A program made the translations under genes and the position numbers. Shown here piece after piece: positions 46,201 to 54,719 of a stretch of 64,000 nt of DNA. Within the stretch, counting starts at the first letter, position 1, and each line of letters opens with the position of its first letter. The stretch covers positions 3,362,962-3,426,961 of the forward strand of contig NZ_JWJG01000028.1 in the NCBI RefSeq assembly GCF_000818395.1, given 5' to 3'. This stretch comes from Noviherbaspirillum autotrophicum. Lineage in GTDB: Bacteria; Pseudomonadota; Gammaproteobacteria; Burkholderiales; Burkholderiaceae_D. The notes beneath the pieces were generated by a model. It did not search any database. It was not told the DNA's origin and saw only the letters and a program-made list of their open reading frames with translations.

Positions 46201-46438
46201 GCAGACGGCCAGCGGCACCGTGTTCGTCACGATCGAAGACGAGACCGGTTTCGTCAACGTGATCGTGTGGCCGGCCCTGGTCGAACGTTATCGCACGGAG
46301 CTGCTCGCCTCCCACCTGCTGGGCGTATACGGGATATGGCAATGCGAGAGCAATGTTCGTCACCTGGTGGCGAAACGGCTGGTCGACATGTCGGCGCTGC
46401 TGGGAGACCTGGCCACGCGCAGCCGGGATTTTGCGTAA
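43277..46438 (+). CDS. dnaE2: Error-prone DNA polymerase III alpha-subunit homologue DnaE2
   Basis: The 1053-residue protein has an N-terminal PHP domain (TNFTFLRGASHAEEMV) and the C-family polymerase core. The catalytic aspartates are in PDIDVDFEHQRREEV. Further segments are RGSAANSAVCYCLG, LQHPGGFV-type SQHPGGFVIARG, SRAQMTMLPRLRP and a C-terminal OB domain (VTVRQRPQTASGTVFVTIEDETG). Length and motifs fit DnaE2 (ImuC), which performs mutagenic translesion synthesis with ImuA/ImuB. It has its own SOS box but no imuA or imuB beside it. No clear Shine-Dalgarno precedes the ATG at 43277. Confidence 0.94.
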   Translation: MPTASPPPQALPDYAELQCVTNFTFLRGASHAEEMVIRAAALGYTALAITDECSLAGVVRAHVAARQMALQLIIGSQFRLVDEDGNPAFSLIVLAQNRNGYGNLAELITLARTREDVRKGFYRLTPADIAAPQAEYAHLRGMPDCLAILAPEHGIDVDRLATQAQWLQQTFPQRAWLALTLLHRAGDEQHRATLEQAAQEHGLPLVATGDVCMHVRSRKPLQDTLAAIRLRMPIAECGYALAPNAEQHLRSRLRLGNIYPPAALAETVRIAKLCTFSLDELRYEYPDELVPPGETPASHLCKETYAGANIRYPAGIPPHVCRQLENELALIQEKQYEPYFLTVYDIVRFARSKRILCQGRGSAANSAVCYCLGITEVDPSRSHTLFERFISRERDEPPDIDVDFEHQRREEVIQYIYEKYGRLRAALTAVVISYKPRSVLRDVGKALGVDLGIVDRIAQSHRWWDGKTGLAARFTECGMDPDTPLARQWADIAEKLMRFPRHLSQHPGGFVIARGKLSRLVPIENAAMENRSVVQWDKDDLDALGLLKVDILALGMLSMIRRALDMIGARRGQPFAMQDIPREDPATYDMISKADTIGVFQIESRAQMTMLPRLRPNKFYDLVIQVAIVRPGPIQGGMVHPYLKRRQGLEPVTYPKDEIRPALERTCGIPIFQEQVMQIAMLAADFSGSEADQLRRSMAAWRRKGDLARFQEKLRQGMAAKGYEPPFIDTIVRQIEGFAEYGFPESHAASFALLAYASSWIKRHEPAVFLAALLNSQPMGFYSPSQLVQDARRHQVDVRPADVMLSDWDATLEPAAGAQPAVRLGLNMVRGLSIDAGLRIEQARVQRPFSDLADLALRAQLTRHDLQMLADANALQALAGNRRQALWQAVVSAADKGLLKQAPVREDALQLPPPSEGESIVADYRSLGLTLGRHPLALLRPLLAKRRFLPAEVLNTFADRQLARACGIVTVRQRPQTASGTVFVTIEDETGFVNVIVWPALVERYRTELLASHLLGVYGIWQCESNVRHLVAKRLVDMSALLGDLATRSRDFA

Positions 46439-46562
46439 AAGCAAACAAGCATGCCGCAACCGTGATGGCGAGGTAACGAGTTGTTTCGATTTGAAACATG
46501 GCTTCGGCTTTTTCCGCAGCGGGGCTTAGAGTCCGGTTCAACATGAGACATGGGGGATCGCA

Positions 46563-48965
46563 GTGCGACGGGCTTCACTGCTTTTATTGCACATAAGGAA
46601 TTGGCGGCAGCGGCCGCTGAAGCGCCGCATCATCGAGGCCGTGCTGGCGCTGTTCGCCTCGGCCGCAGTGGGCGGCGTGCTACTGGCTGCCTATGCGCTG
46701 CTGATCGTCGCGCCTAGCCTGCCGCCGCTCGATGCGCTCACCGATTACCGGCCCAAGATTCCGCTACGCGTCTATACCGCCGACCTGGTGCTGATCGGTG
46801 AATTCGGCGAGGAGCGCCGTGATTTCGTGCCGATCGCCGAAATGCCCGCAGTAATGAAGAATGCGCTGATCGCCATCGAGGACGAGCATTTCTACGAGCA
46901 CAGCGGCGTGGACTACACCGGCATTCTGCGCGCCACCCTGGCCAACCTGTGGCGCAGCCGCTCGCAAGGCGCCTCTACCATCACGATGCAGGTGGCGCGC
47001 ACGTTTTATCTCAGCCGCCAGAAAACCTATGCGCGCAAGATCCAGGAGATCATGCTCGCGCGCAAAATCGAACAGACGCTGTCGAAAGACCAGATCCTCG
47101 AGCTGTACATGAACCAGATCTATCTGGGGGAAAAAGCGTATGGCTTCGGCAGCGCCGCGCGCATCTATTTCGGCAAGACCGTGCAGGAGCTGACCATCGC
47201 CGAAGCCGCGATGCTGGCCGGCCTGCCGAAGGCGCCGTCGAGCGCCAATCCGGTGGTCAACCCGACGCGTGCCGCGCAGCGTCAGCAATACATCCTGAAG
47301 CGCATGCGCGACCTCGGCTACATCACGCCGAAGCAGCATGCGCAGGCAGTGCAGGAAAAGCTCGCCCTACGCGACAAGGGTTACCGCTTCGAGACGCATG
47401 CGGAGCACGCGGCGGAAATCGTGCGGCAATACATGTCCTCGCAATACGGCGACGACATCTACACCCATGGCTATACCGTCTATACCACGCTCAACAGCGC
47501 CGACCAGGACGCCGCCTACAGCGCCGTGCGGCGCGGCGTGCTGGAATACGAACGGCGCCACGGCTACCGCGGCCCGGAAGCCTTTGTCGCGCTGCCCGAG
47601 GACGAGGACGAGCGCGAACAGGCCATCGCCGACGCACTGCTCAAGCATCCCGACAGCGACGAACTGCGCTCGGCGGTGGTGCTGACCGCATCGACGAAAG
47701 CGGTGAGCGCCATGCTGCTGTCGGGCGATGTGATCAATATCGGCGCCGACGGCCTGCGCTTTGCAGCGCCCGCGCTGTCGACCAAGGCGCGCAACCGGAT
47801 CAAGCCCGGCGCGGTCATCCGCGTGGTGCGCGACGCGAAAAAGCACTGGGCCGTCACCCAGCTGCCGGAAGTCGCGGCCGCTTTCGTCGCGCTCAATGCG
47901 AAGGACGGCTCCTACCGCGCCATGGTCGGCGGCTTCGATTTCGCGCTCAACCAGTTCGATCACGTCACGCAAGCCTGGCGCCAGCCCGGCTCCGGCATCA
48001 AGCCCTTCATCTATTCGGCCGCGCTGGAAAAAGGCTACTCCCCATCGACGCTGATCGATGATGCGCCGCTGACCATCAATGTGTCGGCCGGCAGCCAGGC
48101 ATGGACGCCGCAAAACGACGACGGTCGCTACGACGGCCCGATCACCATGCGCACTGCACTGAAGAAATCGAAGAACATGGTTTCGATCCGCCTGCTGCAG
48201 TCGATCACCCCGCCCTATGCGCGCGAATACCTCACGCGCTTCGGCTTCGACGCGAACCGGCACCCGGACAATCTCACCATGACGCTCGGCACCGGCACGG
48301 TGACACCGCTGCAGATGGCCTCCGCCTATGCCGTATTCGCCAACGGCGGCTACCAGGTCGCGCCCTACCTGATCGAGAAAGTGCTCGACAACCGCGGCAA
48401 CGTGCTGGTGCAAAGCACACCGGCCATTGCCGGCGACGAAGCGGCGCGCGTGCTCGATCCCCGCAATGCCTTCATCATGGACAGCATGTTGCGCGACGTG
48501 GTCAATTCCGGCACCGGCTACCTGGCTAGCCAGCGCCTGGCACGGCATGATCTGGCAGGCAAGACCGGCACCACCAACGACGCCATGGATGGCTGGTTCG
48601 CCGGCTATGGTGGCGATATCGTTGCGGTCGCCTGGATGGGTTACGACAAGCCGCGTTCGCTGGGCAACCGCGAATTCGGCGGCACGGTGGCGCTGCCGAT
48701 CTGGACCGACTACATGCGCAGCGCCCTGCGCGGCGCGGCGCCCTTCCAGCGAGCGCTGCCGGCAGGAATTGCACAGGTCGACGGTGACTGGATGTACAAC
48801 GAGTATGTCAGCCGCCATGACCCGGTGCGCGCGGTAGGCGATGCGGTCAAGAGCTTCTGGGACCGCCTGTTCGGCGACCGCCCGGTCGAGCCGGGCAACC
48901 AGGGCAACCCTAACAACAATATGCGCCGCAAGGATCCGATCGATGACCTGTATCGCGGCGGCTGA
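46563..48965 (+). CDS. mrcA: Penicillin-binding protein 1A (bifunctional transglycosylase/transpeptidase)
   Basis: The 800-residue class A PBP has an N-terminal membrane anchor (about 22-45) and a GT51 glycosyltransferase domain with the catalytic Glu in EDEHFYEHSGVDYTG and GASTITMQVARTF. An OB-like insert follows, and then a transpeptidase domain with SGIK (SxxK), SKN and KTGTTNDAMD. The GTG start at 46563 is supported by GGGGGAT upstream. PBP1A polymerises and cross-links peptidoglycan in the periplasm. It is not next to comM/pil genes, the common proteobacterial neighbours. Confidence 0.95.
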   Translation: MRRASLLLLHIRNWRQRPLKRRIIEAVLALFASAAVGGVLLAAYALLIVAPSLPPLDALTDYRPKIPLRVYTADLVLIGEFGEERRDFVPIAEMPAVMKNALIAIEDEHFYEHSGVDYTGILRATLANLWRSRSQGASTITMQVARTFYLSRQKTYARKIQEIMLARKIEQTLSKDQILELYMNQIYLGEKAYGFGSAARIYFGKTVQELTIAEAAMLAGLPKAPSSANPVVNPTRAAQRQQYILKRMRDLGYITPKQHAQAVQEKLALRDKGYRFETHAEHAAEIVRQYMSSQYGDDIYTHGYTVYTTLNSADQDAAYSAVRRGVLEYERRHGYRGPEAFVALPEDEDEREQAIADALLKHPDSDELRSAVVLTASTKAVSAMLLSGDVINIGADGLRFAAPALSTKARNRIKPGAVIRVVRDAKKHWAVTQLPEVAAAFVALNAKDGSYRAMVGGFDFALNQFDHVTQAWRQPGSGIKPFIYSAALEKGYSPSTLIDDAPLTINVSAGSQAWTPQNDDGRYDGPITMRTALKKSKNMVSIRLLQSITPPYAREYLTRFGFDANRHPDNLTMTLGTGTVTPLQMASAYAVFANGGYQVAPYLIEKVLDNRGNVLVQSTPAIAGDEAARVLDPRNAFIMDSMLRDVVNSGTGYLASQRLARHDLAGKTGTTNDAMDGWFAGYGGDIVAVAWMGYDKPRSLGNREFGGTVALPIWTDYMRSALRGAAPFQRALPAGIAQVDGDWMYNEYVSRHDPVRAVGDAVKSFWDRLFGDRPVEPGNQGNPNNNMRRKDPIDDLYRGG

Positions 48966-49015
48966 AAGCCGGGTCGATTAAACTGCAAGGATTGCCCATC
49001 CTCCCGGTCCTTGCC

Positions 49016-49669
49016 ATGAAACCCAGCCTGACCACCGCCCTTCATCTGCTGCACGGCGCATCGTCCGGTGCACTGGCCACGCATTCGACGCAGCTGCCGG
49101 ACTATCCGTTCGCCTCGGCGCTGCCATTCGTTCCGGACCAAGGCCATCGTCCGGTATTCCTGCTGAGCGGCCTTGCCGAACACACCAAAAACCTGATTGC
49201 CGATCCGCGCGCCAGCCTGCTCGTCACCGGGACCGACGCGCAAAATGTGCTGACCGGACCGCGCATGACCATCATGGGAGACGTAATTCGCGTCGATCCG
49301 ACACCGGAGTTGGCGGCGCGCTATGTACGCTACCAGCCTGATGCGCAGCAGTATCTCGAACTCGGCGATTTCGCGTTTTTCCGTCTGCAGCCGAAGCGCA
49401 CCCGCTATATCGGCGGCTTTGCGCAGATGGGATGGATCGAGGACGCGGAATGGCCGCAAGCAGCGGCATTTCCGTGGGCTGACGAAGCGGCGTTGCTGGC
49501 GCGCTTCGAGCATGCCTTGCCGGCTGGTGCCAGGCTGCTCGGTATCGACTGCTACGGCGCCGACCTCGAGCGCGATGGCAGGCGGCTGCGGCTGCCGTTT
49601 CCCGACACCTGCCGCAGCACGGAGGAAATCGCCAGCCGCATGGAATCCATGCGGCTCCACACCGTTTAG
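49016..49669 (+). CDS. HugZ-type haem/FMN-binding split-barrel protein
   Basis: The 217-residue protein is a pyridoxamine 5'-phosphate oxidase-like split barrel of the HugZ/PNPOx group: ALHLLHGASSGALATHS, DYPFASALPFVPDQG, PVFLLSGLAEHTKNL and FRLQPKRTRYIGGFAQMGWI. Family members degrade haem or bind flavin. The C-terminal His-rich loop of Campylobacter HugZ is absent, so haem oxygenase activity is uncertain. It converges with the TonB-dependent receptor gene, overlapping by four bases, at the start of the iron region. Confidence 0.78.
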   Translation: MKPSLTTALHLLHGASSGALATHSTQLPDYPFASALPFVPDQGHRPVFLLSGLAEHTKNLIADPRASLLVTGTDAQNVLTGPRMTIMGDVIRVDPTPELAARYVRYQPDAQQYLELGDFAFFRLQPKRTRYIGGFAQMGWIEDAEWPQAAAFPWADEAALLARFEHALPAGARLLGIDCYGADLERDGRRLRLPFPDTCRSTEEIASRMESMRLHTV

Positions 49670-51816
49670 AACGCGGTTGCCAGCGTCAGGCGCGCATTGC
49701 GCGGCGCACCGGGGCTGATGTTGTTGTCGCCATTGGAAGTCGGGAAATACGTCCGGTTGAACAGGTTCTCGACATTGAGCGCCAGGCGCGTCTTGCCATC
49801 GGCGAAGGTGTAGTAGAGCGCCCCGTCCGTTCGGGTGAACGCCGGCAGTTTCACATCGTTGGTAAACGAAGCATAGCTATCCGACTGATAAACCACGCCC
49901 AGGCCCGCGCCCCAGCCATTGCCCAGGTTGAACTTGTTCCAGATCGACAGCGCATCGTCAGGAACCAAGCCGATCTTCTTGCCTTCCGCGCCGGAAGACG
50001 TGGCCTTGGTGATGCGGCCATTGAGGTGCGCGTAGCCGGCGAACACTTGCCAGTTGCGCATCACGTCGCCCTGCAAGCCCAGTTCCACGCCATCGGTACG
50101 CTGCTGGCCGGTCTTGACGAAGAAACCGGGGTTGGCCGGGTCAGCTGCGCGCACATCGTCGCGGTCGAGGCGGAATGCGGCGGCCGAAAGCGTCAGCTTG
50201 GGCAGCACATCCCAGCGCGCGCCGAGCTCGTAGTTCTTCGCCTTTTCCGGCGCGAGGTCCGCCGTGTTGGGCGCCAGACTCAGCTGCTCGCCCGACGGGA
50301 GTACCGCGTAGCTGTAGCTGGCGTAGTAGGTGGAACGCTCGGTCGGCGTCCAGATCAGGCCCAGGCGCGGGCTGAAGGCATTGTCGGTGCGCGAGAGATC
50401 GGTCGGCGTGGCGCGCTGGTCATCGAAGTCCACCTTGAAGTGGTCGTAGCGCACGCCAGCCAGCACCTTCCATTGCTTCGATAATGCCACCTGGTCCTGC
50501 AGATAAGCAGCGGCGATATCGGCCTTGACGCGGTTGTTGGCATCGCTGGCGCTCTGGCGGAAACTGCTCACGGCGGCAGTCGGATTACTCGCGGACACGG
50601 TAATTCGCGTGGCGTTGCCGAAGTAGCCAGTGTTGCGCACGCTGGTGCTGTCCTGATGGCCGAGTTCCACGCCCGCCAGCAGCGTATGCTCCAGGCCGGC
50701 ACCGAGGAATTTCTTTGTCACATCGGTCTGGTTGAACACATTGGTGCGCTTGTTGGCATTGTTGTAGGCAGACAGTTCCACCTTGCCGGCAGCGTTGACC
50801 GGCCCGGCAGCCAGGACATTCTGGTAAAACTTGTCGTAGCGCGTCACCCGAAAATTGTTCCTGATTTCCAGGCCACCGCCGAAATCGTGCTCCAGCAGCG
50901 CCGAGAAACCGTCGACCGTCGACCTCGCCCGGTTCTGCTCTTCATTGCCGAAGAAAGTGTTAAGCGGCGCATCGAACGGCACGCCGTTGAACGACGGGAA
51001 GCCGCGGTCGGCGGTGCGGTCGTCGCGCAGGTGTTCATATCCCAGCGTCAGCACGGTGTCCTGGCCCGGCACCAGCGTCAGCGTCGGATTGATTGCATAA
51101 CGCTTCATCTCGACGCCGTCACGGAAGCTGTCGCCGCGCTCGCCCATCGCATTCAGGCGCCACGCTGCGGCATCGTTGATCTTGTTGCCGACGTCGACCG
51201 AGCCGCGCACCTGGTTGTCGCTGCCGACCTGCAGCTCGGCAGCCCCGACATGGCCGAATACCGGACGCTTGGCGACGCGGTTAACCACCCCGCCGGCGCC
51301 GCCGCGGCCGAAGATCATGCCGGCCGGCCCTTTCAGGACTTCGACCCGCTCCAGGTTATACAGGTCGCGGAAGACCTGCCCGTCATCGCGAATGCCGTCG
51401 ATATAGAAGTCGGCCGTGGTCGAATTTCCGCGCAAAACCAGCTGATCGCGATTGCCTTCCCCGGAATGCGCTGTCACGCCGGGCACATAACGCACCACGT
51501 CGGCAATGCTCTTCATCGCCTGGTCGCGCATCAATTCGGCCGGCACCACCGTCAGCGACGCCGGCACTTCCTTGAGCGGCGTATCAGTCTTGGTGAAGGT
51601 GGCCGAACGCTCGGCGCGATAACCCTGTACCGGACCGTCGGCGCGTTCCATCTGGGCACGCACGGTAATGCCCGACAAGGTGGATTCCTCCGCGCCATAA
51701 GCCAGCACGGGCTGGACGAATTGCGCCAGCGCCGCGAGCGTCAAGGCGGTCAAGGGGCGCAGGCGCGGCGCAACTGTGGTGGTGCGCAATGTGCGCCGGT
51801 GAGCCATCTGAGTCAT
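49666..51816 (-). CDS. TonB-dependent siderophore receptor
   Basis: The 716-residue outer-membrane receptor has a signal peptide, a TonB box (STLSGITV), a plug domain (KEVPASLTVVPAELMRDQAM, VLRGNSTTADFYIDGIRDDG, VEVLKGPAGMIFGRGGAGG) and a 22-strand barrel ending LTLATAF. The plug is of the catecholate-type receptors such as Fiu. AGGAGA is five bases before the ATG. Its promoter holds a Fur box shared with the divergent bfd-tonB operon. Confidence 0.93.
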   Translation of the reverse strand: MTQMAHRRTLRTTTVAPRLRPLTALTLAALAQFVQPVLAYGAEESTLSGITVRAQMERADGPVQGYRAERSATFTKTDTPLKEVPASLTVVPAELMRDQAMKSIADVVRYVPGVTAHSGEGNRDQLVLRGNSTTADFYIDGIRDDGQVFRDLYNLERVEVLKGPAGMIFGRGGAGGVVNRVAKRPVFGHVGAAELQVGSDNQVRGSVDVGNKINDAAAWRLNAMGERGDSFRDGVEMKRYAINPTLTLVPGQDTVLTLGYEHLRDDRTADRGFPSFNGVPFDAPLNTFFGNEEQNRARSTVDGFSALLEHDFGGGLEIRNNFRVTRYDKFYQNVLAAGPVNAAGKVELSAYNNANKRTNVFNQTDVTKKFLGAGLEHTLLAGVELGHQDSTSVRNTGYFGNATRITVSASNPTAAVSSFRQSASDANNRVKADIAAAYLQDQVALSKQWKVLAGVRYDHFKVDFDDQRATPTDLSRTDNAFSPRLGLIWTPTERSTYYASYSYAVLPSGEQLSLAPNTADLAPEKAKNYELGARWDVLPKLTLSAAAFRLDRDDVRAADPANPGFFVKTGQQRTDGVELGLQGDVMRNWQVFAGYAHLNGRITKATSSGAEGKKIGLVPDDALSIWNKFNLGNGWGAGLGVVYQSDSYASFTNDVKLPAFTRTDGALYYTFADGKTRLALNVENLFNRTYFPTSNGDNNISPGAPRNARLTLATAF

Positions 51817-51975
51817 GGTTACTTCTCCTGATTAATGTCGACTGGCTGGCTGACGGCGATGCCGCGGGCTGGCGGGGGTTAAGAAAACGTGGGGTGCGCT
51901 CTGAACGCAGCCTTTCCCGGGCGTATTCCTGCGCTGTTTTACTTTTCAACACTTAAGAAAACAGTGAAAAGGCTT

Positions 51976-52003
51976 TTGACGCCGGCTGCAGTACATATAT
52001 AAT
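51976..52003 (+). promoter_or_regulatory. Sigma70 promoter of bfd-tonB-exbB-exbD
   Basis: TTGACG (51976-51981) and a perfect TATAAT (51998-52003) are spaced 16 bp. The Fur box begins within the -10 and covers the start site. Confidence 0.75.
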
Positions 52004-52027
52004 AATGCGAATCATTATCATTTACAA
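51999..52027 (-). promoter_or_regulatory. Sigma70 promoter of the TonB-dependent receptor
   Basis: On the minus strand TTGTAA (52027-52022) and TATTAT (52004-51999) are spaced 17 bp, with the Fur box in the spacer. The two divergent promoters overlap. Confidence 0.6.
52001..52019. promoter_or_regulatory. Fur box between the receptor gene and bfd
   Basis: AATAATGCGAATCATTATC matches the 19-bp Fur consensus GATAATGATAATCATTATC at 16 of 19 positions. It is placed so that one Fur dimer pair can close both divergent promoters. Confidence 0.82.
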
Positions 52028-52113
52028 TCAGTTCGTTGATTTTCCGACATATCTAAGCCGTACCGGAAAACCCGGACCGAATCGATATCCCACCGGCAAG
52101 AAAAGGTAGAACC

Positions 52114-52314
52114 ATGATCGTTTGTGTCTGCAACAACGTCTCGGAACGCAAAATCCAGCACGCTGTAAATGCTGGCGCCAGATCCATGCTGGCACTGCGC
52201 GCGTCGCTTGGCGTCGGCAACTGCTGCGGCAAGTGCAATTCATGCACCAAGGACATCCTGCACGAGTGCCTGCAAGCCCAGTCCGAGCGCGCTCCGGTTG
52301 CTCTCGCGGCGTAG
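52114..52314 (+). CDS. bfd: Bacterioferritin-associated ferredoxin
   Basis: The 66-residue [2Fe-2S] protein has cysteines C4 and C6 (CVC) and C38 and C41 (CGKC), the Bfd C-x-C-x31-C-x-x-C arrangement. Bfd reduces Fe(III) in bacterioferritin and so mobilises stored iron. It is the first gene of a Fur-controlled operon, ten bases from tonB. No bfr gene is in the window. Confidence 0.92.
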   Translation: MIVCVCNNVSERKIQHAVNAGARSMLALRASLGVGNCCGKCNSCTKDILHECLQAQSERAPVALAA

Positions 52315-52323
52315 GCGGACACG

Positions 52324-53007
52324 ATGAACCGGACCGCCCCCTCCCCCGTTGCCACGCTTGCCACGTTTGCCGGGCAGGTTCGCCGCATCGGACCGCTCGG
52401 CCTGATCGTGCTGCTGCATATCGGCTTCTTTTATGCGCTCCAGAGCGGCTTGCTGCGCAAGGCCGGCGAAGCGTTTCCGCGCGAAGTTATCGCGACATTC
52501 ATCACGCCCGAACCGGCGCGCGAAGAGCCGCAGCCGGCGCCACCGAAAACCGTTCCAGTGGTGAAAAAGGCGATGGCACCGCCAAAACCCGCGCCAGCCG
52601 CCAATTCCGCGCCGTCGCCCAAGGCGATCAGCGTCGATCCCAGCCCGCCCGCCCCCGATGCGGCAGCAATTGTTGCGTCTGCCCCGGAACTGGCCGCAGC
52701 GCCGGCCCCAGATGCGCCTGCGGCACCGAAAACCGTTACGTCCGGCATCGAATACCTCCAGCCGCCGCAACCCGAGTACCCGGCGATCTCAAAGCGCATG
52801 GGCGAGGAAGGCAAGGCCGTGCTGCGCGTCCTGGTAAACGAGAAAGGCAGGCCCGAGCGCGTCGAGCTGCATAAATCGTCCGGCATCGCGCGTCTCGACG
52901 AGGCTGCCCGCAAGGCGGCGCTGCGCGCCCTCTTCAAACCCTTTATCGAAGACGGCAAGGCGGTGCCCGCCTACGCCATCATCCCCATCAACTTTCAACT
53001 GGATTAA
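52324..53007 (+). CDS. tonB: TonB energy transducer
   Basis: The 227-residue protein has an N-terminal membrane anchor (GPLGLIVLLHIGFFYAL; the histidine in the helix is typical), a long Pro/Ala/Lys-rich periplasmic spacer and a C-terminal TonB domain (YPAISKRMGEEGKAVLRVLV ... YAIIPINFQL). It links the proton-motive force to TonB-dependent receptors. Confidence 0.93.
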   Translation: MNRTAPSPVATLATFAGQVRRIGPLGLIVLLHIGFFYALQSGLLRKAGEAFPREVIATFITPEPAREEPQPAPPKTVPVVKKAMAPPKPAPAANSAPSPKAISVDPSPPAPDAAAIVASAPELAAAPAPDAPAAPKTVTSGIEYLQPPQPEYPAISKRMGEEGKAVLRVLVNEKGRPERVELHKSSGIARLDEAARKAALRALFKPFIEDGKAVPAYAIIPINFQLD

Positions 53008-53016
53008 GGAACAATC

Positions 53017-53745
53017 ATGCAAGGAAGCCCGTACGGACTGGAAACGCTGTGGATGCAAGGCGACTTTGTCACCAAAGGCGTCGCGATACTGCTGGTGTCG
53101 ATGTCGATCGCCTCCTGGTACGTAATCGTCACCAAGGCGCTGCAACTGCTACGCTTCGGCCGGGCAGGCAAGGCCGCGGGCCATCAGTTCTGGGACACCA
53201 CCAGCGTCGACGAAGGCCTGGCGACCCTCGGCAGAGCCAACCCGTTCGCCGACATCGCGCATGCCGGCGTCGGCGCGATGCGCCACCACAATGCGCACAA
53301 GGGGCACCTGCACGACCAGCTGTCGGTCTCCGACTGGGTCACGCTGTCGCTGCGCCAGGCACTCGATGAAGCCTCCGGCAAGCTGCAGACCGGCATGGCG
53401 GTGCTGGCCTCGGTCGGCTCCAGCGCCCCGTTCGTGGGACTATTCGGCACCGTATGGGGCATCTATCACGCGCTGGTGTCGATCGGCACCTCGGGCCAGG
53501 CCAGCATCGACAAAGTGGCCGGTCCGGTCGGCGAAGCGCTCATCATGACGGCGCTGGGCCTGGCCGTCGCCATCCCCGCCACCTTCGGCTACAACGCGCT
53601 GGTGCGAGGCAACAAGGCGATCATCGCCAAGCTCAACAAGTTCGGTTTCGACCTGCACGCCCTGTTCGTCACCGGCGCCCGTACCGAGCTGCCCGCCAAC
53701 GACGGTGCCAACGGCGCCAGGCTGGCCGTCGTGGGAGGTGTGTGA
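53017..53745 (+). CDS. exbB: ExbB proton channel subunit
   Basis: The 242-residue MotA/TolQ/ExbB-family protein has three membrane helices: residues about 20-42, 128-150 and 170-195. Conserved segments are FVGLFGTVWGIYHAL and GEALIMTALGLAVAIPA. With ExbD it forms the TonB motor. Nine bases separate it from tonB, and its TGA overlaps the exbD ATG (TGATG). Confidence 0.94.
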   Translation: MQGSPYGLETLWMQGDFVTKGVAILLVSMSIASWYVIVTKALQLLRFGRAGKAAGHQFWDTTSVDEGLATLGRANPFADIAHAGVGAMRHHNAHKGHLHDQLSVSDWVTLSLRQALDEASGKLQTGMAVLASVGSSAPFVGLFGTVWGIYHALVSIGTSGQASIDKVAGPVGEALIMTALGLAVAIPATFGYNALVRGNKAIIAKLNKFGFDLHALFVTGARTELPANDGANGARLAVVGGV

Positions 53746-54161
53746 TGGCAATGGGCTCCCTGTCCAACTCGGACGACGATTTCAACCCGGAAATCAACAC
53801 CACGCCGCTGGTCGACGTGATGCTGGTGCTGCTGATCATTTTCATCATCACCATCCCGGTTATGAACCACAGCGTCAAGATCGACCTGCCGCGCGCGACT
53901 AACCAGCCGAACGACAGCAAGCCGGAAAACATCAATCTGTCGATCGACGCCGAAGGCAAGGTGTACTGGAATGCCGATGTCGTCGATCCCGCAGAGCTGA
54001 ACGCGCGCATCGCCGTCGCGGCGCAAAAGACGCCGCAGCCTGAGCTGCACCTGCGCGCCGAGCGCACCACGCAGTACGAAAAGGTGGCGCAGGTGATGGC
54101 AGCCGCGCAGTCCGGCGGATTGTCCAAGATCGGCTTCGTTACCGAACCGCAGGGTAAATAG
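53745..54161 (+). CDS. exbD: ExbD subunit
   Basis: The 138-residue protein has the ExbD/TolR pattern: INTTPLVDVMLVLLIIFIIT, with the proton-carrying Asp in the single membrane helix, and a periplasmic domain ending GGLSKIGFVTEP. GGAGGT before the start gives strong translation. It is the last gene of the bfd-tonB-exbB-exbD operon. Confidence 0.94.
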   Translation: MAMGSLSNSDDDFNPEINTTPLVDVMLVLLIIFIITIPVMNHSVKIDLPRATNQPNDSKPENINLSIDAEGKVYWNADVVDPAELNARIAVAAQKTPQPELHLRAERTTQYEKVAQVMAAAQSGGLSKIGFVTEPQGK

Positions 54162-54446
54162 TCTTTTTCATTGATCGGCCAGCAACGCCTCGATCCGATG
54201 CCCCGGCAAGCAATCAATCTTAGAAAGGAAGAAATCGAGCGGAGATGGCGGCCTGATCCTGCTATCGCTTACCGGCCTGCGGCTATGGGGGCTGCTGCAC
54301 ACGCCACGTACAGCCGGGGTATTGAACAATTGCGGCGCGCTATGCGCGGCGCTCTGATTCCGGTGGTCGAGCTGCCGCTGATGTGAAAGGTGGGTCGGGC
54401 AGGATGCCCGTGTCTCGCCGCACGGAATATTCGCAGGCGAAGCGTT

Positions 54447-54719
54447 CTATTTGACAGTCTTCAGCTTGATCACAAAACGCTCGTCGGTAACCGGTTGGGC
54501 ATCGTCCGTCCCGCACCCGCCACATGAGCTGCAACCATCGCTGCATGCCGCCGCCTCGTCGGAGCCGGCCAGGCGGCGTGCGAGTCGTTCCCAGCCCAGG
54601 CGTCGTGCCAGCAGCTCCAGCCGAATGCGCAGTGCCCGGCGCCACACCTTCGGCATGTAGCGCCTGACGACGGCCAGGAACGCAGCCGCCACGATCACTC
54701 CGACGATCCATTCCTGCAT
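54447..54719 (-). CDS. FeoB-associated Cys-rich membrane protein
   Basis: The 90-residue protein has one N-terminal membrane helix (EWIVGVIVAAAFLAVVRRY), a basic middle (KVWRRALRIRLELLARRLGW) and a cysteine cluster CSDGCSSCGGCG at about 64-75. Such proteins are regularly found after feoB and may bind iron or an Fe-S cluster at the membrane. Its ATG overlaps the feoB stop (TGATG), giving translational coupling. Confidence 0.82.
   Translation of the reverse strand: MQEWIVGVIVAAAFLAVVRRYMPKVWRRALRIRLELLARRLGWERLARRLAGSDEAAACSDGCSSCGGCGTDDAQPVTDERFVIKLKTVK

Noticed and set aside
54198..54386. 63-codon frame after exbD
   Set aside because: Codon bias is intermediate and no ribosome site is visible; could be real but is not supported.
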